Positions 17,667 through 27,831 are shown, counted from the first letter of the stretch. The stretch is DNA of 64,000 nt from Pseudoduganella ginsengisoli (GCF_009720865.1 NZ_WNLA01000009.1:124001-188000), one strand, 5' to 3'. A program made the numbers and translations. Notes: generated from the sequence alone by a model not told the origin.

Positions 17667-18452
17667 ATGCAACGGCAACCGCAGTTAGACACGCAAGCAC
17701 ATGCGCCAGCACAGACGCAAACCGTCTCGCGCGCCCCGGGCAAGCTGGTGCTCAGCATGGCCAGTACGCCTGACGAGTTGCGCGAAGTGCAGCGCCTGCG
17801 CTACAAGGTGTTCATTGAGACCATGGGCCTGGCCGCACTGAAGCGCGATGACGGCCTCGATAGCGACGAATTCGACGGCCACTGCGATCACTTGATCGTC
17901 CGCGACAGCAGTTCGCTGGAAGTGGTCGGCACGTACCGCCTGCTGAGCGCAGCGCGCGCCCACAAGCTGGGCCGCATGTATTCGGAGGGCGAGTTCGACT
18001 TGTCGCGCCTGAACGTGATCCGCTCGCGCATCGTGGAAGCGGGCCGCGCGTGCATCCACCCCGACTACCGTGGCGGCAGCGTCATCATGCTGCTGTGGTC
18101 CGGCCTGGCGGAATACATGCGCCGCGAACGGTGCGATTTCCTGGCTGGCTGCGCCAGCATCAGCCTGGCCGACGGCGGCCATAATGCGGTGGCGGTCTAT
18201 CACAAGCTGGTGCAAAGCCACCTGGCGCCCGCGGAATACCGCGTCACGCCGCATTTGCCATTCCCGTACACGAAGCTGGACCCGGCGCAAAGCCCGCAAG
18301 TGCCTGCGCTGCTGAAAGGGTATATGCGTTCCGGCGCATGGATTTGCGGCGAACCGGCATGGGATCCTGATTTCGAAAGCGCCGACCTGTTCTTGCTGAT
18401 GCCGTTGGCGAACCTGGATGCGCGCTATGCGAAACATTACGGCGTTGCTTGA
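17667..18452 (+). CDS. GNAT-family N-acyltransferase (OlsB / ornithine-acyltransferase-like)
   Basis: AAGGAA precedes ATG at 17667, giving 261 residues. The core matches PF13444-type acyltransferases: EVQRLRYKVFIETMGL, DEFDGHCDHLIVRD, VVGTYRLL, EAGRACIHPDYRGGSVIMLLWSGLAEYM and LAGCASISL. OlsB attaches a 3-hydroxyacyl chain from ACP to ornithine, the first step of ornithine lipids. OlsA is not adjacent, so a related N-acyl amino acid synthase role is possible. The N-terminal 30 residues are Q/A/T-rich and probably disordered. The moaB-like gene follows within 12 bases. Confidence 0.8.
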   Translation: MQRQPQLDTQAHAPAQTQTVSRAPGKLVLSMASTPDELREVQRLRYKVFIETMGLAALKRDDGLDSDEFDGHCDHLIVRDSSSLEVVGTYRLLSAARAHKLGRMYSEGEFDLSRLNVIRSRIVEAGRACIHPDYRGGSVIMLLWSGLAEYMRRERCDFLAGCASISLADGGHNAVAVYHKLVQSHLAPAEYRVTPHLPFPYTKLDPAQSPQVPALLKGYMRSGAWICGEPAWDPDFESADLFLLMPLANLDARYAKHYGVA

Positions 18453-18464
18453 CGGGAGGCTGGC

Positions 18465-18941
18465 GTGGGCATGATGGAAGCACTGAGGCTGCGCTGCGCA
18501 GTCCTCAGCGTGGCGGCAAGCCACGGGGCGCGCGATGGCGTGGGCGAGCTGCTGGCTGCGCGGGCCCAGGCCGCCGGCCATGAACTGGTGCGCCGCGATT
18601 GCGTGGACGACGACGCGGACAGCGTGCGCCGCGTGCTGGCCGAATGCATCGCCGATCCGGGCATCCAGGTGATCCTGGGCGCGGGCGGCGCCGGATTTGC
18701 CCGCCGTAACACGGTATGTGATGCGGCGGCGGGATTGATCGAGCAGGAAGTGCGCGGCTTCGGCAGCCTGCTGCACAACTTGTTTTTTGCGGAAGTGGGA
18801 ACGTCGCTGGTCAACCAGCGTGCGCTGGCCGGCTACGCGAACAAGACGCTGGTGTTTTGCCTGCCTGGCGCCACGGGGGCATGCGCGCTGGCGTGGGACC
18901 GCATCATTGCGCCGCAGCTGGCGGCGCCGGTATTTGGCTAG
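18465..18941 (+). CDS. moaB: MoaB/MogA-type molybdopterin biosynthesis protein
   Basis: I take GTG at 18465 as start because GGGAGG (18454-18459) is five bases away; ATGs at 18471 and 18474 are alternatives. The 158-residue product shows the MoaB fold: ILGAGGAGFARRNTVCDAA, GFGSLLHNLFFAEVGTSLVNQRALAGYANKTLVFCLPGATGA and AWDRIIAPQL. In most members the first loop reads GGTG; here it is GAGGAG, a small deviation in the substrate loop. The family adenylates molybdopterin or acts as a paralogue of MogA. No other molybdenum genes are in the window. Confidence 0.82.
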   Translation: MGMMEALRLRCAVLSVAASHGARDGVGELLAARAQAAGHELVRRDCVDDDADSVRRVLAECIADPGIQVILGAGGAGFARRNTVCDAAAGLIEQEVRGFGSLLHNLFFAEVGTSLVNQRALAGYANKTLVFCLPGATGACALAWDRIIAPQLAAPVFG

Positions 18942-19041
18942 GCAGGTACGCGCGCCTTCATCCCGCTGGAAGCGGTCTGGAAGGCGTTTCGGCAGGGATC
19001 AGGGCGAGGAAAAGGTGAACAGCGGGGTTTGGGCTGTTTCA

Positions 19042-19063
19042 GGCGCCGGTTTGTCCCGGCGCC
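19042..19063. terminator. Stem-loop between convergent genes
   Basis: GGCGCCGG and CCGGCGCC form a perfect 8-bp stem with a 6-base loop between the moaB and HTH genes, which converge here. No T-run on either side; possibly a shared 3' hairpin. Confidence 0.35.
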
Positions 19064-19083
19064 GATAATTGCTGGCGCACGAC

Positions 19084-19371
19084 TCAGTGCATCGATGCGG
19101 ATGACAAGTCTTTCAATTCACGGATACTGATATCCGATTTTTCATGCATGCGCAGCAGGATCGTGGCACCGACAGCGAGTTTCCGGTGCCGGATCTTACT
19201 GATGATCGGAGGCTGAACTTCCAGCACGCGGCATAGCTCCGCGTCGTTTTTCAGATTCATCTTTTCAATCAGCGTATCGAGCAACTTGTTGGGTACAAAA
19301 CTGGATGGCTCCAAGGCTCTGGCTCGATTCATGGCCTCGATCAATTCCAGCTTCTTTTGCCGCACGCTCAT
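19084..19371 (-). CDS. Small Cro/C1-like helix-turn-helix protein
   Basis: The start at 19369-19371 has a perfect AGGAGG with five A's before ATG; the longer frame to 19434 is not supported. In the 95-residue product, residues about 30-80 (LDTLIEKMNLKNDAELCRVLEVQPPIISKIRHRKL) form a lambda-repressor-like HTH, with AELCRVLEVQ as helix 2 and PPIISKIRHR as the recognition helix. It is probably a DNA-binding regulator found chromosomally in Burkholderiales. The 170-bp upstream region is AT-rich and holds a perfect dyad at 19491-19503, a candidate autoregulatory site. Confidence 0.75.
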   Translation of the reverse strand: MSVRQKKLELIEAMNRARALEPSSFVPNKLLDTLIEKMNLKNDAELCRVLEVQPPIISKIRHRKLAVGATILLRMHEKSDISIRELKDLSSASMH

Positions 19372-19490
19372 TTTTTCCTCCTTAGTCAATAACGTGGATA
19401 GGTCGGCGTCCCTGGCTTGTGTCTTTACCGCCATGATGGCGTTTTCAACAACGTGGCGGATCGACTCTGCTATTAATAACCAAGCAAGTT

Positions 19491-19503
19491 GTATGTATCA
19501 TAC
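19491..19503. promoter_or_regulatory. Candidate operator of the HTH gene
   Basis: GTATG-TAT-CATAC is a perfect dyad inside an AT-rich promoter region 120 bp upstream of the HTH start. It could be the binding site of the HTH protein itself. Confidence 0.4.
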
Positions 19504-19540
19504 TGCAACGAAAAATAAATGGAACGTTTTAACAAAAAAA

Positions 19541-20230
<690 letters not shown>

Positions 20231-20238
20231 TTTCTTCC

Positions 20239-21033
20239 TTAACTGGTTAGCCAGCGCCGCGTGGCAAAACTGGCTGCATCCACCAGCGCCACCAGCGCCA
20301 GCATGGCAAGGATGACGGTGGCGGCGGGCTGCATCTGGAATAACGATAAGTGATATTTCAGCATTTGTCCCAGGCCACCGGCGCCCACCACGCCCAACAC
20401 CGCGGCAGCGCGGATATTGTTTTCCCACCGGTACAGCGTGTACGACAGCATTTGCGGCAAGGTTTGTGGCAGTGTCGCATACAAGAAGGCCGCCAGGGCA
20501 GGGGCGCCATTGGTGCGCAGGCTGTGTTCCGCGTGCAGCGGGGCGTTTTCCAGCGCGTCGGCAAACAGGCGGCCCAGGACGCCGGCTGTGTGGGCGGCCA
20601 GCGCCAGCGTGCCGGCAAAGGGGCCGAGGCCCGCTGCGATCAGCATGATGTAGGCCCATACCAATTCTGGGATCGAGCGCAGCACGTTGAGTATTGTGCG
20701 CACAATTGCGCGTGGTATGCCCAATCCGCCAAGCCGGCCCGATGCAGGCATGGCCAGCAACAGCCCTGCCGCCACTGCCAATAAAGTTCCAACAGCCGAC
20801 ATTGCCAGTGTTTCCAGAGCAGCATTGGCAGTTCGTCGCAGGAACGGCATGCCTAATTCTGGTGGCGCGAATCCGCCCAATAATTCAAAGGTTGTACGCA
20901 GAGAATCCGGCCGGGTAAATTCTACCCATTTCAAGTCCAGTGAATAAAAGCTGGCAGCGCACAGGATGGCCAATAGCAGCGCCAAAATCCAGCCTAGCAA
21001 ATTGCGTGTGGGAGCAGCGGGCATGTCGCTCAT
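20239..21033 (-). CDS. ABC transporter permease (PhnE-like), second copy
   Basis: AGGAGG precedes ATG at 21031-21033; this start overlaps the previous gene's stop by four bases. The 264-residue protein has about six membrane helices and the permease EAA-type loop before GVVGAGGLGQML, as in PhnE. ELVWAYIMLIAAGLGPFAGTLALA is the conserved helix pair. It pairs with the permease at 21030-21881 to form a heterodimeric channel for an oxyanion or phosphonate-like substrate. Confidence 0.85.
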   Translation of the reverse strand: MSDMPAAPTRNLLGWILALLLAILCAASFYSLDLKWVEFTRPDSLRTTFELLGGFAPPELGMPFLRRTANAALETLAMSAVGTLLAVAAGLLLAMPASGRLGGLGIPRAIVRTILNVLRSIPELVWAYIMLIAAGLGPFAGTLALAAHTAGVLGRLFADALENAPLHAEHSLRTNGAPALAAFLYATLPQTLPQMLSYTLYRWENNIRAAAVLGVVGAGGLGQMLKYHLSLFQMQPAATVILAMLALVALVDAASFATRRWLTS

Positions 21034-21881
21034 GCAAGCCTCCTGCGCAGCCATTTCGACACTAGATCGGCTGCAGCGACCAACAGTACAAATACCAGCA
21101 ACATTGTGCAGACTTCGCCACCAACCATATTCTTAAGCGATTCTTCCATGCGCTGTCCAAGGCCACCTGCACCGACAAAGCCCATCACGGCAGAACCCCG
21201 GATCGCGCATTCCCACCGGTACACGGTGTACGACACCAGTTCCGACGCCGCATCCGGCAGCGCGCCATACAGCAGCGCCTGCAGCCGCCCCGCGCCATTG
21301 GCCAGCAAGGTATCGGCCGCATGGGTTTCCGACGATTCCAGGATTTCCGCATACACCTTGCCCAGCATGCCGCAGTAAGTGAGGGCGATGGCCAGCACGC
21401 CGGCAGTCGGCCCCAGTCCCACGATGCGCACGAACAGCAGCGCCCACACCAGTTCCGGCACGGAGCGCAGCAACACCAGCAGCCAGCGCACGGTTTGCCG
21501 CACCAGCGACGCCAGCGGCGCCATGCGGCCCGTGCCCAGGCTGGAAATCGACAGGCGTTCCGTCACCAGCAAGGTGGCGGGAATCGCGCCCAGCAGCGCC
21601 AGCGACAGGCCGGCCGTGGCAATGGCCACGGTCTTCCACGTTTCGCGCGCCACCATGGCAAGGAACTCGCCATCATGCGCGGGCGGGAAAAACGCGGCGA
21701 GGAATTGCCACGTGGCTTGCAGGCTTTGCGCATCGAGCAAGGTCCACGGCTTGAATTCGCTGGCCACCAGCATGGGCCACATGGCCAGGATCACAGCGCC
21801 AATTGCCAGCATCCGCCCCCGCAAGGCGGGATCGGGATGGCGTTCGCTATAGGGAACGGCGGGAATATTCAACAGCTTCAT
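21030..21881 (-). CDS. ABC transporter permease (PhnE-like), first copy
   Basis: The start is ATG at 21879-21881, four bases after the stop of the ATPase gene. The 283 residues contain an N-terminal membrane helix, a periplasmic region (about 45-90) and five further helices, with the PhnE signatures SVPELVWALLFVRIVGLGP and SAVMGFVGAGGLGQRM. The EAA loop contacts the ATPase. It is part of the PhnD-PhnC-PhnE-PhnE-like operon. Confidence 0.86.
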   Translation of the reverse strand: MKLLNIPAVPYSERHPDPALRGRMLAIGAVILAMWPMLVASEFKPWTLLDAQSLQATWQFLAAFFPPAHDGEFLAMVARETWKTVAIATAGLSLALLGAIPATLLVTERLSISSLGTGRMAPLASLVRQTVRWLLVLLRSVPELVWALLFVRIVGLGPTAGVLAIALTYCGMLGKVYAEILESSETHAADTLLANGAGRLQALLYGALPDAASELVSYTVYRWECAIRGSAVMGFVGAGGLGQRMEESLKNMVGGEVCTMLLVFVLLVAAADLVSKWLRRRLA

Positions 21882-21885
21882 GCAG

Positions 21886-22707
21886 TTACAGGCAGGCGCC
21901 GCCCGACAGGGTGGCAGGGGCTTCGTGCGCAAGCGGGGAATTCGCAGGCGGCAGTTCGCCCAGATACAGTTCGGCAATCATGGCGTCCGTGACTTGTTCG
22001 CGCGGCAGGTCAAATGCAATGCGCCCGTGTTTCAGCGCGACGATGCGGGGGAAGTGCGCCAGCGCCAGTTCCACCTGGTGCAGGCTGCATACCAGCGCCG
22101 CGTTGCGGCTGGCCGCCTCTTGCTGCAGCGTGGCCAAGGTCAGCTGCGACAGCGCGGGATCCAATGCGGACAAGGGTTCATCGGCCAGCAGCGCCTGCGC
22201 ATCGGACAGCAGCATGCGCGCCAATGCGCAGCGCTGCCGTTCGCCGCCCGACAGGCGGTCCACGCGGCTATACAGCTTGTCGCCCAGGTTGAAACGGGAC
22301 AGGGCGCGGAATGCGGCTTCCGGATCCGCAGGCTTGAACAGCGATACGGCCGCCTGCCAAAAATTCCACTGCGGCAGGCGCGCCGCCAGCACGGCGGTCA
22401 CCACGCGCTGGCGCGGCGGCAGCGGCGGCGTTTGCGGTGCGAGGAACAGGCGTGCGCGCAGCTTGTGGCGGGCGCGGTTGTCCAGCGACCACGGATCGGC
22501 GCCCAAGGCCGTGAACGCGCCGGTTTCGGGGCGGTGCGTGCACGCCAAAGTCGCAAGCAGCGTGGTCTTGCCGGCGCCGGACGGGCCGATGACGGCCACC
22601 TGTTCGCCGGCCGCAATGCGCAAGTCGACGTTTTCCAGCGCCAGCGCGTGGCCCGCGGCCAAATGCCGCACCGTCAAGCCACGCAAATCATAGACAGCTT
22701 CAGGCAT
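21886..22707 (-). CDS. ABC transporter ATP-binding protein (PhnC-like)
   Basis: The 273-residue ATPase starts one base after the binding-protein stop. Walker A GPSGAGKTT, signature RLSGGERQRCALARML, Walker B ALLADEPLSALDP and CSLHQVE as H-loop are intact. The pattern LFLAPQTPPLPPRQRVVTAVLAARLPQW follows PhnC, where a Q-loop precedes a long insert. Energises uptake of the substrate bound by the PhnD-like protein. The C-terminal 30 residues are an A/P-rich tail. Confidence 0.87.
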   Translation of the reverse strand: MPEAVYDLRGLTVRHLAAGHALALENVDLRIAAGEQVAVIGPSGAGKTTLLATLACTHRPETGAFTALGADPWSLDNRARHKLRARLFLAPQTPPLPPRQRVVTAVLAARLPQWNFWQAAVSLFKPADPEAAFRALSRFNLGDKLYSRVDRLSGGERQRCALARMLLSDAQALLADEPLSALDPALSQLTLATLQQEAASRNAALVCSLHQVELALAHFPRIVALKHGRIAFDLPREQVTDAMIAELYLGELPPANSPLAHEAPATLSGGACL

Positions 22708-22708
22708 C

Positions 22709-23575
22709 TTACTTCTTCAACAAGCCGGCATTGATGGCCGCCGCTTCAATCGCGCCATAGTTTTCGATTTTGGTCGGCACGAATTTCGAGGCGCGCTGCA
22801 AGTCCAGGATTTCCTTGTCTTGCGGGTTTTTCGCATCCAGCGCCAGGAAGGCGTCCGTAATCTTCTTTTTCAGGGCAGCCGGCATGTCGGCGCGCACGGT
22901 CCAGTTGTAATCGTAATAGCCCGGCGTCGTGTAGAACACGCGCACGACGTTCGGGTCGACTTTTTTCTCTTCAACCTGCTTTTCCCACACGGAGATGTTC
23001 AGTGCACCCGCATCGACTTTACCGCCGGCCACTGCCGCCACGGTGGCGTCATGCGCGCCGGAGAAGGCGACGCGCTTCAAATCCGTATCCGGATTGATTT
23101 TCGCGCCCAGCAGGAACGAGCGCGGCATCAGGTGGCCGGACGTGGAGCTTTCCGAACCGAACGACAAGGTACGGCCTTTCAAGTCTTCCAGCCTGGTGAT
23201 TTCCTTGTGCGTGGTAATGAACACGGAACGGAATTTTTCATCTTCCGCGCGCTGCACCAGCGGCACGACCTGGCCTTTGCTGCGTTCTTTCGCTTGCACG
23301 AACGTGAAGCCGCCGAACCACACCATATCCAGCTTGCCTGCCACGAGGCCCTCCACGGACGCCGCGTAATCGGTCACTGGCGTGAATTCCACTTTCATGG
23401 CCAGTTTCTTTTCCAGGTATTCGCCCAGCGGCTTGAACTTGCGCTGCAATTCGGTCGGCTTTTCATCAGGGATCGCGGACACGCGCAACACTTGCTGGGC
23501 AGGCGCCTGGGCGGCGGCAAACAGCAGGGAGGCGGCAAACAGCGACTGGACAGTACGCAGGGCGGAAATTTTCAT
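22709..23575 (-). CDS. PhnD-family periplasmic binding protein, possibly selenate-type
   Basis: The 288-residue protein has a signal peptide (1 to about 26, AQAPAQ) and the PhnD fold: RVSAIPDEKPTELQRKF, VEFTPVTDYAASVEGL, DMVWFGGFTFVQA, the anion-binding SESSTSGHLMPRSF and AFSGAHDATVAAVAGG. The IPDE-PTEL and WFGGFTFVQA wording recalls the family named putative selenate ABC transporter binding protein (TIGR04553 from memory), not classical PhnD. Selenate as substrate is inference, supported only by selD and a SenA-like gene about 10 kb away. Phosphonate or phosphite remain possible. Confidence 0.85.
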   Translation of the reverse strand: MKISALRTVQSLFAASLLFAAAQAPAQQVLRVSAIPDEKPTELQRKFKPLGEYLEKKLAMKVEFTPVTDYAASVEGLVAGKLDMVWFGGFTFVQAKERSKGQVVPLVQRAEDEKFRSVFITTHKEITRLEDLKGRTLSFGSESSTSGHLMPRSFLLGAKINPDTDLKRVAFSGAHDATVAAVAGGKVDAGALNISVWEKQVEEKKVDPNVVRVFYTTPGYYDYNWTVRADMPAALKKKITDAFLALDAKNPQDKEILDLQRASKFVPTKIENYGAIEAAAINAGLLKK

Positions 23576-23721
23576 TCAGGATTCCTAAGATGGCTGGGGG
23601 AGGGGCGCCGCACGAATGTTGCATATACGGCTACGTCATTTTTATATTCAGCTATGATATCAAAACCATGCATCGGCAGAGGCCCGCCGGTGGCGCCCAT
23701 CAACGTCACGAAGAGCAGACT

Positions 23722-24726
23722 ATGCATATGTCCCGTACTGCGGCGATCCGCGTGATTCCGCCAGATGTTACCAGCCGGCCCGAGGCCATTGCCCATGGCA
23801 GCGCCGCCGCCATCGAAGAAATCAGTGCGGGATTGCTGGCCCGGCGCGCTTATACATCGCCCAAATATTTGTATGACAGCCTCGGTTCCCGGCTGTTTGA
23901 AGCCATCTGCGAATTGCCCGAGTATTATCCGACCCGCACGGAAGCCGCCATTTTTGAACGGCATGGCGCCGATATTGCCCGTGCCGTAGGGGCGGGCAGC
24001 ACGCTGATCGACTTGGGGGCGGGCAATTGCGCCAAGGCGGCCAGCCTGTTCCCTTTGCTGCAGCCGGCCCAGTACGTGCCCATCGATATTTCCCGCGATT
24101 TCCTCAATGATGCCGTGCTGCGCCTGCAACAGCGCTTCCCCGCCATTGAAATGACAGCGCTGGCGCTGGATTTTTCCAGCGCGTTTGCCTTGCCCGACAC
24201 GGTGCGGCAACAGGGCCGCGTCTTCTTTTATCCCGGTTCATCGATCGGCAACTTTGCGCCGCATGAAGCGGTGGCCTTCCTGCGCCGCCTGCGTGCCAGC
24301 GGCGCCGGCGAATGCAGCCTGCTGATCGGCGTGGACCTGGTGAAAGACAGCGCCACGCTCGACGCGGCGTATGACGATGCGATCGGCGTCACGGCAGCGT
24401 TCAATTTGAACATGCTGCGCCATGTGAACCATTTGATCGGCTCGGACTTCGACGTCACGCAGTGGCAGCACCGCGCTTTCTTCAATGCGGAAGAGAGCCG
24501 GATTGAAATGCACCTGGAAGCGCGCGAAGCGCTGGTGGTGACGTGGCCCCAGGGCGAACGGCACTTTGCCCGCGGTGAACGCATCCATACGGAAGACAGT
24601 TATAAATACACGCCCCGTACCTTTGTGGAATTGCTGCGGGACGCGGGATTTGCCGCGACGCGCACGTGGACCGACGATGCCGGCTGGTTCGCTGTCGTGC
24701 ATGCGCGCGCGATGGGGCTGGCATGA
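23722..24726 (+). CDS. egtD: L-histidine N-alpha-methyltransferase EgtD
   Basis: The 334-residue protein starts [12 protein letters not shown]; an alternative ATG lies at 23728. It has the EgtD (PF10017) pattern: [49 protein letters not shown] (SAM loop), [30 protein letters not shown] and RIEMHLEA with the HTEDSYKY motif. It transfers three methyl groups from SAM to histidine, giving hercynine, the precursor of ergothioneine and selenoneine. It is divergent from the PhnD-like operon and overlaps egtB by four bases, so the two are translationally coupled. Confidence 0.94.
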   Translation: MHMSRTAAIRVIPPDVTSRPEAIAHGSAAAIEEISAGLLARRAYTSPKYLYDSLGSRLFEAICELPEYYPTRTEAAIFERHGADIARAVGAGSTLIDLGAGNCAKAASLFPLLQPAQYVPIDISRDFLNDAVLRLQQRFPAIEMTALALDFSSAFALPDTVRQQGRVFFYPGSSIGNFAPHEAVAFLRRLRASGAGECSLLIGVDLVKDSATLDAAYDDAIGVTAAFNLNMLRHVNHLIGSDFDVTQWQHRAFFNAEESRIEMHLEAREALVVTWPQGERHFARGERIHTEDSYKYTPRTFVELLRDAGFAATRTWTDDAGWFAVVHARAMGLA

Positions 24727-25883
24727 ATTTGCCGGAACGCTATGCCGCCGTGCGCGGCCAGTCGCTGGCGCTGGCGCAGCCTTTGTCGGATGAAGATTGC
24801 GGTGCGCAATCGATGCCCGACGCCAGCCCCGTGAAATGGCATTTGGCGCATACGACATGGTTCTTCGAGACGTTTATTCTCGAGCGTTTTGAAGCGGATT
24901 TTCAGCCGTTTCATCCTGCGTTCCGCGTGCTGTTCAATTCGTATTACAACGGTATCGGCGACAAGCACCCGCGCCCGCAGCGGGGCTTGCTGACGCGGCC
25001 GTCCATGGCTGAAGTGCGCGCCTACCGCGCCGGCGTCGATGCGCGCATGGCGCGCTTGCTGGCCCGGCCCAGTACGGAACTGCAAAGCCTCGTGACGCTG
25101 GGACTGCAGCACGAACAGCAGCACCAGGAATTGATCGTCACGGACGTCAAGCATTTGCTGGCGCAAAACCCGATGCAGCCTGCCTATGCGGACACGGCGC
25201 CTTTGCCTTCGGATGCGGCGGGAACGCTGGAGTGGCTGCCATTTAACGGCGGCGTGGCGGAAATCGGCTATGCGGGCGGCGGCTTTTGCTTTGACAACGA
25301 ATTGCCGCGCCACCGCACGTACCTGGCGCCCTATGAGCTGGCGTCGCGGCTGGTGACCAATGGCGAATATCTGGCGTTTATCGAGGCCGGAGGCTATGCC
25401 GATCCTGCGCTGTGGCTGGCCGAAGGGTGGGACCGCGTGCGCAGCGAAGGCTGGGCGCATCCATTGTATTGGCGGCGCGAAGCCGATGGCCGGTGGACGG
25501 AATTTACGCTGCATGGCCGCCGGCCGCTGGACCTGGACGCGCCGGTGATGCACGTGTCGCTGTATGAAGCCGATGCGTATGCGCATTGGTGCGGTGCGCG
25601 CCTGCCGACGGAAGCCGAGTGGGAATCGGCGGCAGCCTTACCGGGTTTGCGGCAACTGTTCGGCGCCTGCTGGCAGTGGACGTCCAGCAGCTATGCGCCA
25701 TATCCGGGTTTTAAGCCGGCGCCGGGGGCGATTGGCGAATACAACGGCAAGTTCATGGTGAACCAGTATGTGTTGCGGGGTTCATCGTCCGCCACGCCCG
25801 AAGGCCACGCGCGCGCCAGCTACCGCAATTTCTTCCCCGCGCACGCGAGGTGGCAATTGATGGGAATCCGGCTGGCCCGTTAA
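24723..25883 (+). CDS. egtB: Ergothioneine biosynthesis iron enzyme EgtB (EgtB-type sulfoxide synthase)
   Basis: The ATGA overlap sets the start, giving 386 residues. The N-terminal DinB-like domain keeps the iron-ligand set His43 (KWHLAHTTW), His130 and His134 ([10 protein letters not shown]). The C-terminal FGE-like domain runs from about residue 180 ([18 protein letters not shown]) to the end ([36 protein letters not shown]). It joins hercynine and a thiol with O2; being in an egtDB pair without egtA or egtC, it may use cysteine directly like the EgtB2/Egt1 types. This is a family-based inference. Confidence 0.93.
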   Translation: MNLPERYAAVRGQSLALAQPLSDEDCGAQSMPDASPVKWHLAHTTWFFETFILERFEADFQPFHPAFRVLFNSYYNGIGDKHPRPQRGLLTRPSMAEVRAYRAGVDARMARLLARPSTELQSLVTLGLQHEQQHQELIVTDVKHLLAQNPMQPAYADTAPLPSDAAGTLEWLPFNGGVAEIGYAGGGFCFDNELPRHRTYLAPYELASRLVTNGEYLAFIEAGGYADPALWLAEGWDRVRSEGWAHPLYWRREADGRWTEFTLHGRRPLDLDAPVMHVSLYEADAYAHWCGARLPTEAEWESAAALPGLRQLFGACWQWTSSSYAPYPGFKPAPGAIGEYNGKFMVNQYVLRGSSSATPEGHARASYRNFFPAHARWQLMGIRLAR

Positions 25884-25886
25884 GCG

Positions 25887-26498
25887 TTAAGCTCGGGCTT
25901 CGTTGATCGCCGCCTGCATCATCAGCGCCACTTCGTCGCCCACATCTTCCAGCGCCTGCAAATTCAGCGCCGCCCGGCACAGCGCCACGGCGCCTTCCAT
26001 CGACGATAGCACCAGCGTCCCTAGCCGTTGCGCCCGCGCCGCGTCCACCCCTTCGCGCACCAGCGCCGCCGCCACGATATTTTGCCAATCCCCGAACGCC
26101 GTATCGGCAGCTTCCAGTAACTGCTGCTGCGTCGCGGCGTCCGGCGCTTCCTTGGCGTCGTCCGTGTACCGCTCAATGGCCACCACCAGCACAGGGCAGC
26201 CTTCTTCGAACCGGCTTTCCTGCAGCGACTTGCCGCGCATCGTATAGGCCGCACGCACACCCGCCACTGCGCCATATTCGCGCAGCAAGCTTTCCAGAAT
26301 GGCACTGATCTCCTGTTGCGCCAGCCGTACGGCTTCTTCAATCAATTGCGCCTTCCCGCCAGGGAAGTGATAGCTGATCGAGCCCCGTGGCGTGTCCGTA
26401 TGGCGCACCACTTCGCGCAGGCTGGTGCCGTGCATGCCGCGCCGGGACAGCAATTCCGCTGCGCCGGCCACCATTTTGTCTCGTGTTCCTGAAGTCAT
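25887..26498 (-). CDS. TetR/AcrR-family regulator
   Basis: The 203-residue protein has an N-terminal HTH (residues 8-50: MVAGAAELLSRRGMHGTSLREVVRHTDTPRGSISYHFPGGK) and a helical ligand domain with a Cys in EEGCPVLVV. Family: TetR of the YxaF/LmrA kind. It is divergent from an old-yellow-enzyme gene with two dyads between them, the classic layout of a local repressor that controls the enzyme and itself. The stop lies three bases from the egtB stop. Confidence 0.9.
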   Translation of the reverse strand: MTSGTRDKMVAGAAELLSRRGMHGTSLREVVRHTDTPRGSISYHFPGGKAQLIEEAVRLAQQEISAILESLLREYGAVAGVRAAYTMRGKSLQESRFEEGCPVLVVAIERYTDDAKEAPDAATQQQLLEAADTAFGDWQNIVAAALVREGVDAARAQRLGTLVLSSMEGAVALCRAALNLQALEDVGDEVALMMQAAINEARA

Positions 26499-26506
26499 AA
26501 ACGAAT

Positions 26507-26526
26507 ATTATGACATTTGGCATAAA
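26507..26526. promoter_or_regulatory. TetR-type operator O1 (imperfect)
   Basis: ATTATGAC-ATTT-GGCATAAA is a one-mismatch version of the perfect site 17 bp further on. It lies nine bases upstream of the regulator's start codon. Confidence 0.7.
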
Positions 26527-26542
26527 CGTGTCTATAATTCCG

Positions 26543-26562
26543 ATTATGACATCCGTCATAAT
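26543..26562. promoter_or_regulatory. TetR-type operator O2 (perfect)
   Basis: ATTATGAC-ATCC-GTCATAAT is a perfect 8-bp dyad with a 4-base spacer, 21 bp before the old-yellow-enzyme start. Centre-to-centre distance to O1 is 36 bp. A further half-site GTCATAA overlaps the regulator's start (26494-26500). Confidence 0.8.
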
Positions 26563-26583
26563 GACGAAAAGGGACCCATAAAA

Positions 26584-27831
26584 ATGAACCAAACCGTTTC
26601 CTCCCGCGCCGGCGCACCGTTCACCCTGGCCAATGGCGTTGTTGTAAAAAACCGCGTGGCCAAAGGGGCCATGAGCGAACAGCTGGCCAATGGCAGGCAC
26701 GACCCCACTGAAAAACTGGAGCGCCTGTACCGTGTGTGGGCGGAAAACGATATTGGTTTGCTCATCAGCGGCAACATCATGATTGACCGTGGCCACCTGG
26801 GCGAAGCAAAGAATGTGGTGCTCGATGACAGCAGCGACCTGGCAGCTTTCCGCCGCTGGACGGCAGCGGGCCGGGCGCACGGCACGCAGTTCTGGGCGCA
26901 ACTGAACCACCCGGGCAAGCAAACCCCGAAATTCCTCACGAAAGAACCGGTGGCGCCATCGGCGATTGCACTGGGCGGCGGCCTGGAACAAACCTTCAAC
27001 ACGCCGCGCGCCATGACGGACGCGGAAATTGCCGTGGTGATCGGCAAATTTGCCCGCAGCGCGCTGCTGGCCAAGGAAGTGGGCTTTACGGGCGTGCAAA
27101 TCCATGGCGCGCACGGCTACCTGGTCAGCCAATTCCTGTCGCCGCTGCACAACCAGCGCACGGACCGCTGGGGCGGTTCGGCGGAAAACCGCCTGCGCTT
27201 TGTCGTGGAACTGTACCGCGCCATCCGCACGGCAGTGGGCAAGGATTTCCCGGTCGGTATCAAGCTCAATTCCGCCGACTTCCAGAAGGGCGGCTTCAGC
27301 GAGGAAGAATCCATGCATGTGGTGCAGGCGCTGGCGCGCGAGGGCATCGACATGGTGGAAATTTCCGGCGGTACATATGAAAGCCCGGCCATGGTGGGCG
27401 CGCCCAAGGAACCGTTGAAAGCTTCGACCCAGCAGCGCGAAGCGTATTTCCTCGCGTATGCGGAAAAAGTGCGCAAGCTGGTCACGACACCGCTGATGGT
27501 GACGGGCGGCTTCCGTTCGTCAGCCGGCGTGGAAGCCGCGCTGGCCAGCGGCGCGACGGACTTTATCGGCCTGGCCCGTCCGCTGGCCGTGGAGCCGGCG
27601 TTGGCGACGCGCCTGATCAATGATCCGGGCTACCGCATCGACATGAAAATGCCGACCACGGGCAGCAAGCTGGTCGACCACATGACGTTCCTCGCCATCA
27701 CGTGGTACGAACACCAGCTGGCGCGCATGGGTAATGGCAAGAAGCCGCTGCCCAATATGAATGCGTGGCGCAGTGTGGCGGCCACGTTGTGGGCGTTGGG
27801 GACGCTGGGGTTTGCCAAGCGGCGCGCGTAA
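26584..27831 (+). CDS. NADH:flavin oxidoreductase (old yellow enzyme family)
   Basis: The 415-residue product starts MNQTVSSRAG. The TIM-barrel FMN signatures are LNHPGKQ, GVQIHGAHGYLVSQFLSP (paired substrate-binding His residues), RTDRWGGSAENR and ATDFIGLARPL. No C-terminal Fe-S/FAD module follows, so it is a single-domain ene-reductase. The C-terminal 60 residues are basic with a hydrophobic stretch (VAATLWALGTLGFAKRR), which may touch the membrane. Likely induced by an electrophile through the divergent TetR protein. The physiological substrate is unknown. Confidence 0.9.
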   Translation: MNQTVSSRAGAPFTLANGVVVKNRVAKGAMSEQLANGRHDPTEKLERLYRVWAENDIGLLISGNIMIDRGHLGEAKNVVLDDSSDLAAFRRWTAAGRAHGTQFWAQLNHPGKQTPKFLTKEPVAPSAIALGGGLEQTFNTPRAMTDAEIAVVIGKFARSALLAKEVGFTGVQIHGAHGYLVSQFLSPLHNQRTDRWGGSAENRLRFVVELYRAIRTAVGKDFPVGIKLNSADFQKGGFSEEESMHVVQALAREGIDMVEISGGTYESPAMVGAPKEPLKASTQQREAYFLAYAEKVRKLVTTPLMVTGGFRSSAGVEAALASGATDFIGLARPLAVEPALATRLINDPGYRIDMKMPTTGSKLVDHMTFLAITWYEHQLARMGNGKKPLPNMNAWRSVAATLWALGTLGFAKRRA

